Of a stretch of 64,000 nt of DNA, positions 36,226 to 46,591 are shown piece by piece (position 1 is the first letter of the stretch; each line of letters starts with the position of its first letter). Below the pieces are notes generated by a model, which searched no databases, was not told the DNA's origin, and worked only from the letters and a program-made list of their open reading frames with translations. Where the stretch lies: assembly GCA_028826165.1 (NCBI GenBank), contig JAPDFW010000144.1:1-64000 (forward strand). Direction: 5' to 3'. Source of the stretch: Anaeramoeba ignava (Eukaryota; Metamonada; Anaeramoebidae). Both the position numbers and the translations under genes were made by a program.

Positions 36226-36750
36226 TCAAAAGAAGAAAAAAAAGAAATTAAAAAATAAAAAGAAGAAGAGAATAGAAGAAGAAAAAGAAGGAATTGAGCT
36301 ATTATTACAAGCAAGAATATCACAGTCCGCAGCTTGTTCATGCATAGAAAGGAGTTGGTCACAAGAATAACCAAGAGGATCGTAGCAGTTATAATTATAA
36401 GTACCGTTTACTTGAGTACCGCACCAAAAACAGTCTTTACTTAAGCAAGTTGACTTGTAATTTGCATCTGTTCCATTCCAATCACATTTAGAAACATTTT
36501 GATGACAATTAAAAACTAAACAAGTTCCAAGAATATCGTTTCTTTCCTTGAAATGTTCACATGATTCATTCACTTTATCATAACAAGTGAATTCATAATG
36601 ATAATTCCATTCATATCCACACCAAAAACAATTGGATGACAAACATATTGATTGATATGATATATCTGTTCCTGTCCAATAGCATGGGAGATCATCTGAA
36701 AATGCTTGGAGGAATGTATAAAAGAAAATTAGAAATATAACGAAACGCAT
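36226..36750 (-). CDS. Secreted or GPI-anchored Cys-rich protein with two internal repeats
   Basis: A single frame of 174 residues. A signal peptide (MRFVIFLIFFYTFLQAFS) is followed by two ~60-residue repeats. Each has the pattern C-x-W-x-G-T-D, then CLSxxCFWCG, then C, YxxxxxSC and a final C, giving about eight Cys per repeat. The CxxxCFWCG core recalls PSI/plexin-like small disulfide modules. Asn-Gly-Thr and Asn-Glu-Ser glycosylation sites are present. After CNNSSIPSFSSS comes a hydrophobic Phe/Leu tail, which could be a GPI-attachment signal. The poly-Phe end is encoded by a GAA/AAA tract and might be distorted by a frame error. No family name recognised. Confidence 0.7.
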   Translation of the reverse strand: MRFVIFLIFFYTFLQAFSDDLPCYWTGTDISYQSICLSSNCFWCGYEWNYHYEFTCYDKVNESCEHFKERNDILGTCLVFNCHQNVSKCDWNGTDANYKSTCLSKDCFWCGTQVNGTYNYNCYDPLGYSCDQLLSMHEQAADCDILACNNSSIPSFSSSILFFFLFFNFFFFFF

Positions 36751-37019
36751 AAAAGAAGAAGAAAAATGAAGAATTTTAAATTAAAAAAAAATTTGAAATA
36801 ATTATTAATTTAAAGAAATAATTATTAATTTAAAGAAATAATTATTAATTTAAAGAAATAATTATTAATTTAAAGAAATAATTAATAATTTACAAAACAC
36901 GTTTTATTTTTTATTTTTTGTTTTTGTTTTTTTAAATAATTTTTTCAAAATACTTTTTTTCATTTTTCATTTTTCATTTTTCATTTTTTCATTTATTTTT
37001 ATTATTTTTTTTTTACAAA
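36751..37019. promoter_or_regulatory. Divergent spacer with a 20-bp repeat (Cys-rich gene and bZIP gene)
   Basis: Five near-perfect 20-base units (aattattaatttaaagaaat) lie at about 36798-36895, in the middle of the spacer between two divergent start codons. T-rich tracts with tttttcattt repeats then lead to the bZIP start. A promoter role is positional inference. Confidence 0.45.
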
Positions 37020-38638
37020 ATGAATTTTTTAAGTGGAAATCATTTTGATTCAACTGCTTTTTCAGAATTTCCAGAAATTGGAGAAGATATGTTTGATACT
37101 TTAATTGATTCTTTTGATACAATAGATAACGCAGATATTTTAAATCTTGATTCTATTGATGAATTTAATCAAACAAATCATAGAGACAATTTTTCTCATG
37201 ATCAACCTTCAATTCAAACAATTGAACCAATTTCAAAACCAAATGAAGATACAAATACCACAATTATATCATTAAACGAAGAAGAAAAAAAAACCAATGA
37301 AGATCAAATTGAAAATGACAACAAGAAAAAGCAAATTGAAAATGACAGCAAGAAAAAATCAAGTCAAAATGACAGCAAAAAAAAATCAAGTCAAAATAAT
37401 TCAAGATCAAAGAAAACAACACAAAACAGAAAAACCAGAAAAAAAAGAAAAAAAGAAGAAATTCCTGATCATCTTTGGGTCAAAAATACAATTGGAGAAG
37501 AAATTGATCTTCTTGGAGATTTAACAAAAGAACAATATAAAATTTTAACCGAAGAACAAAAAGAACAAAGAAAATTACTTAAAAATCGAAAAAATGCTCA
37601 AATAAGTCGAGATCGTGCAAAAAACAAGTTGAAAAATCTTGAAGATGAAGTTGAAGATTTAAAAGATATGAATGAAAATTTATCGAGTGAATTAAGCAAA
37701 ACAAACAAAGAAAATGAACTTTTAAAGGTTTGTTTTTTTTATTAAAATTAAAATTCATTTTAAAATTAAAATTCATTTTAAAATTAAAATTAAAATTAAA
37801 ATTCATTTAGTTAAAATTGAAAGAATTAGAAGAAAAAAACAAACGATACGAGCAAGAATTTCAGGAAGACCATGTTAAAAAATCACGAACTCATTCCAAA
37901 GCAAATCAACAAAACTCATTTATTAATACAGCAAAAACATTTTTTAATCATTATACTTCACTTCCAGTTGATGAGATTGTAGAATTTCAAGAAGATAGCC
38001 AATTATTAGAATTTAATGAAAATCAATCAAATTTAAACGACAAAAAACCATTTGATGATTTTTTCAGTTTTAATCCGAATGATTTATCTTTTGATTACAA
38101 ATCAAACTCAAGAACACAAGCATATTCTTCAAATAACTCACTTGGAATTTCAATGATGATTTTCTTGTTTTTATTCGGCTTATTTTTTGGATCAAGCCTT
38201 AAATTCACATCAAATCATGATATTTTCCGAACTTTCCCAAAAGAAATTGATTTTAATTCATTTAATTCTATTCAGGAAATTGATTTTTCCGCTCAAAATA
38301 TTGGCACTCGAGTTTTAAATAGTTTCAATTACAAAACAATTTTGGATCAATCAAAAGCAAATCTTTTTCAGTTTCATTCTTTCGATAATTTTAATTCAAG
38401 TTATTCTAAAAATAGGGATATTTGTCCTGTTATTAATATCAAAAATGCACTTCAAGCTATCAATCACAATGACTTCGATTCTCTTTGTAATAAAATTATT
38501 TCTCCTTCTTGTTCACTAAATAGTCGTTCTTTGTTTTGTTTTGTTGGTGATGCTTTTTGTCAGCAAAAAAATAGTAATTTACTCAATCATCTCATTTATT
38601 TCTTAATGAAAGGTGATCAAAAATGTCGATTTGTATAA
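37020..38638 (+). CDS. Membrane-tethered bZIP transcription factor (ATF6/CREB3-like layout)
   Basis: Two exons, 37020-37727 and 37811-38638, give 511 residues. The N-terminus is acidic (activation-like), followed by a Lys/Ser/Asn-rich segment. The basic region KLLKNRKNAQISRDRAKNKL has the invariant Asn and Arg spacing of bZIP proteins. The leucine zipper continues across the intron (LEDEVEDLKDMNENLSSELS, then LKLKELEEKN). About 120 residues further is one hydrophobic helix, LGISMMIFLFLFGLFFGSSL, then a ~140-residue C-terminal part with several Cys, expected to be lumenal. Layout suggests an ER-anchored factor released by proteolysis, as in ATF6/CREB3; that mode of activation is inference. The intron is an aaaattaaaattcatt repeat. 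Confidence 0.83.
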
Positions 38639-38818
38639 AATGAAGTTTTTTTTTTTATTTTTAAAAAAGAAAGAAAGAAATATCAAAAAATTACTTCCAA
38701 ATAATAATATTATTTTTTTTTAAAAAAAAGTTTTAATCATTTAAGTTTTCAATAAAGAAAAAAATAAAAAGAAAAAGATAAAAAGAATTCGATAAATTTT
38801 TAAATTCAAAAATTAATG

Positions 38819-39492
38819 TTAAACTCCTCCTAAAGCAGATGAAACAAGAACATACATTCCAAATCCAAAACATCCATAAAGAATAACAAGAACACATAAA
38901 CAAATTGAATCAGCTAAAGTAACACTATATAATTTCCCACATTGATCTTTCTAAATAAAATAAAATAAAATAAAACAAAATAAAAAGTGGAATAAGAATA
39001 AAAAAAAATTTTTTTCTTTTTCTTTTTCCTCATTTTTATTTACAATTCCATTAGAAGAAGACCAAACAAATCCAATAATTAACCAAACCAAAAGAAAAAG
39101 ATGAGTTAAGTGAATTGACCAAATAAAAACGCCAATTAAAGGATAATCTCTGGAAAAATAAGTTAAAATTGCAAAGACAAGATCAACAATCAAAAAAATA
39201 TTACAAACCAAAATCCAAGTCCATAATTTTTTATCACAATCCTTTAATATTTTTTCAATTAAATTTGTATTTAGATTGATTTTTTTTATTTTTGCTTTTT
39301 TTTTTTCTTTTACTAAATTTTTATCTTTTGAAGCAATAACTAAAGAAGGAATAACAACAGCAAAAGTTGTAACAAATTGAATTAAGAAAAGTATTATTAA
39401 AACTCTTTAAATTAATACAAAATTTCAAATTAAAATTAAAAATGTTTCTTTTTTTAAATTTAGTTTTGGTTTTACTTATTATCTCTTTTCAT
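38819..39492 (-). CDS. Four-TM small membrane protein, paralog 4
   Basis: Exons 39476-39492, 39314-39404, 39044-39241 and 38819-38950 give 145 residues in an unbroken frame. Intron positions and phases 2-4 correspond to those in the tandem family at 12470-14971. Shared blocks are VIASKDK, DCDKKLWTWILVCNIF, LFLLVWLIIGFVWSSSNGI and KDQCGKLYSVTLADS. The first exon is 17 nt (MKRDN plus two bases), versus 10 nt in the tandem copies. Sequence is much more diverged than among copies 1-3, so this is an older duplicate. Four predicted helices; function unknown. Confidence 0.75.
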
Positions 39493-39590
39493 AATAATTT
39501 TAAATGAAAGAAAGTAAAAAAGAAAAAATGATTTGAAACAAAACAAAAAAAAAATGGGAAATAAAACATTTTTTTTTCTATTTTTAAATT

Positions 39591-39989
39591 CTAATTGTTT
39601 TCTATTTCTTTAAGTGTTTCAATTTCTTCAAATTGTTTTTGAGATTTTGTTTGTAAATTATTTAGTTCAGAAAATAATTTTTCAGTTTGTTCTTTTTCTG
39701 TTTTTAATTGAAGAAATTTTAAATGAATTTCTTTTAATTTTTCAGATTTTTGTTCAATATTTTGATTTTGTTGAAGATTATTAAGTGAATTTTCAATATT
39801 TTCACTTTCTTTTTCTAAAAAAATAATTGTTTTTTCATAATCAGAAATTTTTTCTTCATAAATAGAAATTTGAGAAATATAATTATCAAGTTTTTGGTTT
39901 TGATTTTCTGTTTTTTGAAGTTCTTTAATAACATTATTAATTTTATAATCAATTTCCTTTTCTAAATTTTGAAGAGAAATATTTTCCAT
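39591..39989 (-). CDS. Small coiled-coil protein (possibly BLOC1S2-like)
   Basis: An uninterrupted 132-residue frame, almost entirely heptad-pattern coiled coil, starting MENISLQNLEKEIDYKINN and ending EEIETLKEIENN. The stretch YISQISIYEEKISDYEKTI resembles the YLDQINVIEEQV block of BLOC-1 subunit 2 (BLOS2), with a similar helical segment before it. The C-terminal 60 residues have no counterpart there. Coiled coils match each other easily, so this is only a suggestion. Single exon, ordinary composition for this genome. Confidence 0.55.
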   Translation of the reverse strand: MENISLQNLEKEIDYKINNVIKELQKTENQNQKLDNYISQISIYEEKISDYEKTIIFLEKESENIENSLNNLQQNQNIEQKSEKLKEIHLKFLQLKTEKEQTEKLFSELNNLQTKSQKQFEEIETLKEIENN

Positions 39990-40045
39990 TTTAAAAAAAA
40001 AAAATAAAAAAAAATAAAAAAATAAATTAATAAAAAAATTAAAAA

Positions 40046-40118
40046 TGACGTTGCCAAGAGTCGAACTTGGGTCTTGAACGTGTAAAGTTCACGTGCTCAA
40101 CCGTTACACTACAACATC
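40046..40118 (-). tRNA. tRNA-Val (anticodon UAC)
   Basis: A 73-nt complete cloverleaf on the minus strand. Acceptor GATGTTG pairs with CAACGTC (one G-U) plus discriminator A. D-stem GTGT/GCAC. Anticodon stem TGAAC/GTTCA with loop TTTACAC, so the anticodon is TAC with U33 and A37 in place. Variable loop of 4 nt. T-stem CCAAG/CTTGG with loop TTCGACT. Internal promoter boxes: A-box TAGTGTAACGG and B-box AGTTCGACTCT. A T5 terminator follows immediately (40041-40045). No intron, no encoded CCA. It sits at one end of the tRNA-half satellite and shares its 5' flank with the satellite units. Confidence 0.95.
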
Positions 40119-43100
40119 TTTTTAATTTAAATTTAAATTTAAATTTGTTATTTTAATTTTTTAAAAATAAATATATTTAAATTAATTATTAAAATTATTT
40201 TATTAAATTTATATTAATAATTTTAATAATATTATATTAATATTTATAAATAAATTTAAATAAAATAATATAAATATAAATAAATATATTATTAAATATA
40301 TATTTAATTTAATTTATTAATTTAATAAATTTTATTCCACTTTTTATTTATTTAATCATTTAAATATAAATATATAAATAAATAAATATAAATATAAAGT
40401 TCACGTGCTCAACCGTTACACTACAACATCTTTTTAATTTAAATTTAAATTTTAAATTTGTTATTTTAATTTTTAAAAATAAATATATTTAAATTAATTA
40501 TTAAAATTAATTTATTAAATTTATATCAATAATTTTAATAATATTATATTATTATTTATAAATAAATTTAATTAAAATAATATAAATATAAATAAATATA
40601 TTATTAAATATATATTTAATTTAATTTATTAATTTAATAAATTATATTCCACTTTTTATTTATTTAATCATTTAAATATAAATAAAAATATAAATAAATA
40701 AATATAAATAATTCAAATTTAAATTTTAAATTTGTTTTTAATTTTTAAAAATAAATATATTTAAATAAATTATTAAAATTATTTTATTAAATTTATATCA
40801 ATAATTTTAATAATAATATATTAATATTTATAAATAAATTTAAATAAAATAATATAGATATAAATAAATATATTATTAAATATATATTTAATTTAATTTA
40901 TTAATTTAATAAATTTTATTCACTTTTTATTTATTTAATCATTTTAAATAAATAAATAAATAAAATAAATAAATAAATAAATAAATAAATATAAATAAAT
41001 AAATAAATAAATAAATAAATATAAATATAAAGTTCACGTGCTCAACCGTTACACTACAACATCTTTTTTAATTTAAATTTAAATTTTAAATTTGTTATTT
41101 TAATTTTTAAAAATAAATATATTTAAATAAAATATTAAAATTATTTTATTAAATTTATATTAATAATTTTAATAATATTATATTAATATTTATAAATAAA
41201 TTTAATTAAATAATATAAATATAAATAAATATATTATTAAATATATATTTAATTTAATTTATTAATTTAATAAATTATATTCCACTTTTTATTTATTTAA
41301 TCATTTAAATATAAATATAAATATAAATAAATATAAATATAAAGTTCACGTGCTCAACCGTTACACTACAACATCTTTTTAATTTAAATTTAAATTTAAA
41401 TTTGTTATTTTAATTTTTTAAAAATGAATATATTTAAATAAAATATTAAAATTATTTTATTAAATTTATATTAATAATTTTAATAATATTATATTAATAT
41501 TTATAAATAAATTTAAATAAAATATATAAATATAAATAAATATATTATTAAATATATATTTAATTTAATTTATTAATTTAATAAATTATATTCCACTTTT
41601 TATTTATTTAATCATTTAAATATAAATATAAATAAATATAAATAAATATATAAATAAATATAAATATAAAGTTCACGTGCTCAACCGTTACACTACAACA
41701 TCTTTTTAATTTAAATTTAAATTTTAAATTTGTTATTTTAATTTTTTAAAAATAAATATATTTAAATTAAATTATTAAAATTATTTTAATAAATTTATAT
41801 TAATAATTTTAATAATATTATATTAATATTTATAAATAAATTTAAATAAATATATAAATATAAATAAATATATTATTAAATATATATTTAATTTATTTTA
41901 TTAATTTGATAAATTATATTCCACTTTTTATTTATTTAATCATTTAAATAAATAAATAAATATAAATAAATAAATAAATATAAAGTTCACGTGCTCAACC
42001 GTTACACTACAACATCTTTTTAATTTAAATTTTAAATTTGTTATTTTAATTTTTAAAAATAAATATATTTAAATTAATTATTAAAATTATTTTAATAAAT
42101 TTTATATTAATAATTTTAATAATATTATATTAATATTTATAAATATATTTAAATAAATAATATAAAATATATATAAATAAATATATTATTAAATATATAT
42201 TTAATTTAATTTATTAATTTAATAAATTTTATTCCACTTTTTATTTATTTAATCATTTAAATATAAATAAATATAAATAAATATAAATAAATAAATAAAT
42301 ATAAAGTTCACGTGCTCAACCGTTACACTACAACATCTTTTTAATTTAAATTTTAAATTTAAAATTTGTTATTTTAATTTTTTAAAAATAAATATATTTA
42401 AATAAAATATTAAAATTATTTTAATAAATTTATATTAATAATATTAATAATAATATATTAATATTTATAAATAAATTTAATTAAAATAATATAAATAAAA
42501 ATAAATATATTATTAAATATATATTTAATTTAATTTATTAATTTAATAAATTTTATTCCACTTTTTATTTATTTAATCATTTAAATATAAATATAAATAT
42601 AAATAAATAAATAAATATAAATATAAAGTTCACGTGCTCAACCGTTACACTACAACATCTTTTTAATTTAAATTTAAATTTTAAATTTGTTATTTTAAAT
42701 TTTTAAAAATAAATATATTTAAATAAAATATTAAAATTAATTTAATAAATTTATATTAATAATTTTAATAACATTATATTAATATTTATAAATAAATTTA
42801 ATTAAAAATATATAAATATAAATAAATTTATTATTAAATATATATTTAATTTAATTTATTAATTTAATAAATTATATTCCACTTTTTATTTATTTAATCA
42901 TTTAAATATAAATAAATATAAATAAATAAATATAAATAAATGTAAAGTTCACGTGCTCAACCGTTACACTACAACATCTTTTTAATTTAAATTTAAATTT
43001 TAAATTTGTTATTTTAATTTTTTAAAAATAAATATATTTAAATTAATTATTAAAATTATTTTAATAAATTTATATTAATAATATTAATAATAATATATTA

Positions 43101-46100
43101 TTATTTATAAATAAATTTAAATAAATAATTTAAATAAAAATAAATATATTATTAAATATATATTTAATTTATTTTATTAATTTAATAAATTTTATTCCAC
43201 TTTTTATTTATTTAATCATTTAAATATAAATAAATATAAATAAATAAATATAAATAAATGTAAAGTTCACGTGCTCAACCGTTACACTACAACATCTTTT
43301 TAATTTAAATTTGTTATTTAAATTTGTTATTTTAATTTTTAAAAATAAATATATTTAAATAAAATATTAAAATTAATTTTAATAAATTTATATTAATAAT
43401 TTTAATAATATTATATTATTATTTATAAATAAATTTAATTAAATAATATAAATAAAAATAAATATATTATTAAATATATATTTAATTTAATTTATTAATT
43501 TAATAAATTTTATTCCACTTTTTATTTATTTAATCATTTAAATATAAATAAATATAAATAAATAAATAAATATAAATATAAAGTTCACGTGCTCAACCGT
43601 TACACTACAACATCTTTTTAATTTAAATTTAAATTTTAAATTTGTTATTTTAATTTTTTAAAAATAAATATATTTAAATAAAATATTAAAATTATTTTAA
43701 TAAATTTATATTAATAATATTAATAATATTATATTAATATTTATAAATAAATTTAAATAAATAATATAAATAGAAATAAATATATTATTAAATATATATT
43801 TAATTTAATTTATTAATTTAATAAATTATATTCCACTTTTTATTTATTTAATCATTTAAATATAAATATAATTAAATATAAATATAAATAAATATAAATA
43901 AATATAAAGTTCACGTGCTCAACCGTTACACTACAACATCTTTTTATTTTAAATTTAAATTTTAAATTTGTTATTTTAATTTTTTAAAAATAAATATATT
44001 TAAATTAAATATTAAAATTATTTTAATAAATTTATATTAATAATTTTAATAATATTATATTAATATTTATAAATAAATTTAATTAAATAATTTAAATATA
44101 AATAAATATATTATTAAATATATATTTAATTTATTTTATTAATTTAATAAATTTTATTCCACTTTTTATTTATTTAATCATTTAAATATAAATAAATATA
44201 AATAAATATAAATAAATAAATGTAAAGTTCACGTGCTCAACCGTTACACTACAACATCTTTTTAATTTAAATTTAAATTTTAAATTTGTTATTTTAATTT
44301 TTTAAAAATAAATATATTTAAATAAATTATTAAAATTATTTTAATAAATTTATATTAATAATATTAATAATATTATATTAATATTTATAAATAAATTTAA
44401 ATTAAATAATATAAATAAAAATAAATATATTATTAAATATATATTTAATTTAATTTATTAATTTAATAAATTATATTCCACTTTTTATTTATTTAATCAT
44501 TTAAATATAAATAAATATAAATAAATAAATATAAATAAATAAATAAATATAAATATAAAGTTCACGTGCTCAACCGTTACACTACAACATCTTTTTAATT
44601 TAAATTTAAATTTAAATTTGTTATTTTAATTTTTTAAAAATAAATATATTTAAATAAAATATTAAAATTAATTTAATAAATTTATATTAATAATTTTAAT
44701 AATATTATATTATTATTTATAAATAAATTTAAATTAAATAATATAAATAAAAATAAATATATTATTAAATATATATTTAATTTAATTTATTAATTTAATA
44801 AATTATATTCCACTTTTTATTTATTTAATCATTTAAATATAAATAAATATAAATAAATAATATAAATAAATAAATAAATATAAATATAAAGTTCACGTGC
44901 TCAACCGTTACACTACAACATCTTTTTAATTTAAATTTAAATTTGTTATTTTAATTTTTTAAAAATAAATATATTTAAATAAAATTATTAAAATTAATTT
45001 AATAAATTTATATTAATAATTTTAATAATATTATATTAATATTTATAAATAAAAATTTAATTAAATAATATAAATATAAATAAATATATTATTAAATATA
45101 TATTTAATTTAATTTATTAATTTAATAAATTTTATTCCACTTTTTATTTATTTAATCATTTAAATATATATAAATATATATAAATATAAATATAAATAAA
45201 TAAATAAATATAAAGTTCACGTGCTCAACCGTTACACTACAACATCTTTTTAATTTAAATTTAAATTTTAAATTTGTTATTTTAATTTTTTAAAAATAAA
45301 TATATTTAAATAAAATATTAAAATTAATTTTAATAAATTTATATTAATAATTTTAATAATATTATATTATTATTTATAAATAAATTTAAATAAATAATAT
45401 ATAAATAAAAATAAATATATTATTAAATATATATTTAATTTAATTTATTAATTTAATAAATTATATTCCACTTTTTATTTATTTAATCATTTAAATATAA
45501 ATAAATATAAATATATAAATATAAATATAAAGTTCACGTGCTCAACCGTTACACTACAACATCTTTTTAATTTAAATTTAAATTTAAATTTAAATTTGTT
45601 ATTTTAATTTTTAAAAATAAATATATTTAAATAAAATATTAAAATTATTTTAATAAATTTATATTAATAATTTTAATAATATTATATTATTATTTATAAA
45701 TAAATTTAATTAAATAATATAAAATAAAAATAAATATATTATTAAATATATATTTAATTTAATTTAATTTATTAATTTAATAAATTTTATTCCACTTTTT
45801 TTATTTATTTAATCATTTAAATATAAATAAATATAAATAAATAAATAAATATAAATATAAATATAAAGTTCACGTGCTCAACCGTTACACTACAACATCT
45901 TTTTAATTTAAATTTAAATTTAAATTTGTTATTTTAATTTTTTAAAAATAAATATATTTAAATAAAATATTAAAATTATTTTAATAAATTTATATTAATA
46001 ATATTAATAATATTATATTAATATTTATAAATAAATTTAATTAAATAATATAAATAAAAATAAATATATTATTAAATATATATTTAATTTAATTTATTAA

Positions 46101-46195
46101 TTTGATAAATTTTATTCCACTTTTTTTTATTTAATCATTTAAATTTAAATATAAAAATAAATATAAATAAATATAAATAATTCAAATCAAATTTA
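40119..46195 (-). repeat. ~320-bp satellite carrying the 5' half of tRNA-Val in 17 copies
   Basis: Each unit is about 285 bases of A/T sequence plus a 36-base segment identical to nucleotides 1-36 of the tRNA-Val at 40046-40118, in the same orientation. Half-copies lie at 40395, 41028, 41340, 41667, 41981, 42302, 42624, 42943, 43261, 43579, 43905, 44223, 44556, 44887, 45211, 45528 and 45864 (each +35 bases). One unit (about 40705) and the last unit (about 46180) lack the half. Spacing is 312-336. The tRNA sequence is invariant, while the A/T part varies mildly in AAATATA copy number. Three halves (42943, 43261, 44223) keep two more tRNA bases. The A-box is present in every copy, the B-box in none. 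A shared element attccactttttatt occurs once per unit. Confidence 0.95.
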
Positions 46196-46591
46196 AATTT
46201 GTTTTTTGTGTTTAATTATGATCAAAAAAAAAAAATAATAAAAAGAAATCTTTGATCAAACTGCCATCTAAAAGAAAAAATTTTTCCAACACAACCCAAA
46301 ATTTAATTAATTTTTAATTAAAAATTAAATAGCAAATGATTAATAAGAAATAATAAAAAAAAATAGAATGATTAATAACAAATTTTTTTTTAAAAAGAAA
46401 AGAGAAAAGAAGTTTCAAAAAAAAAAAACAAAAAATAAATCCAAATTTGATCAATTCAAAGATAAAAAAAAATTTACAAATAAAAAAATCCTTTCATCAT
46501 TTTTTTTAAATTCATTTTTTTCATCTTTTTCTTTTTTCTTTTTTTTTTTACTTTTTATTTGAGAAATTAAAAAAAAAATACTTAATTTAAC
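46196..46591. promoter_or_regulatory. Upstream region of DMXL
   Basis: It starts where the satellite ends. It contains a short mixed-sequence patch at 46249-46275 (tttgatcaaactgccatctaaaa), then A-runs and T-runs. A computed frame at 46368-46562 is Lys/Phe low-complexity sequence and not a credible gene. Promoter assignment is positional. Confidence 0.35.

Noticed and set aside
36117..36374. Frames MVILVTNSFLCMN and MKMLKIILDLMRKRKRK
   Set aside because: They overlap the Cys-rich gene in other frames and follow GAAAAA runs.
40380..46195. CRISPR-like array (short conserved 36-base elements at regular spacing)
   Set aside because: The 36 bases are half a tRNA, spacers are ~285 bases and alike, and the genome is eukaryotic.
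40119..46195. Telomere or centromere array
   Set aside because: Single-copy genes lie on both sides within a few kilobases, and no G-rich telomere repeat is present.
46368..46562. 64-codon frame rich in Lys and Phe upstream of DMXL
   Set aside because: Composition follows A and T runs; no start context or family signal.
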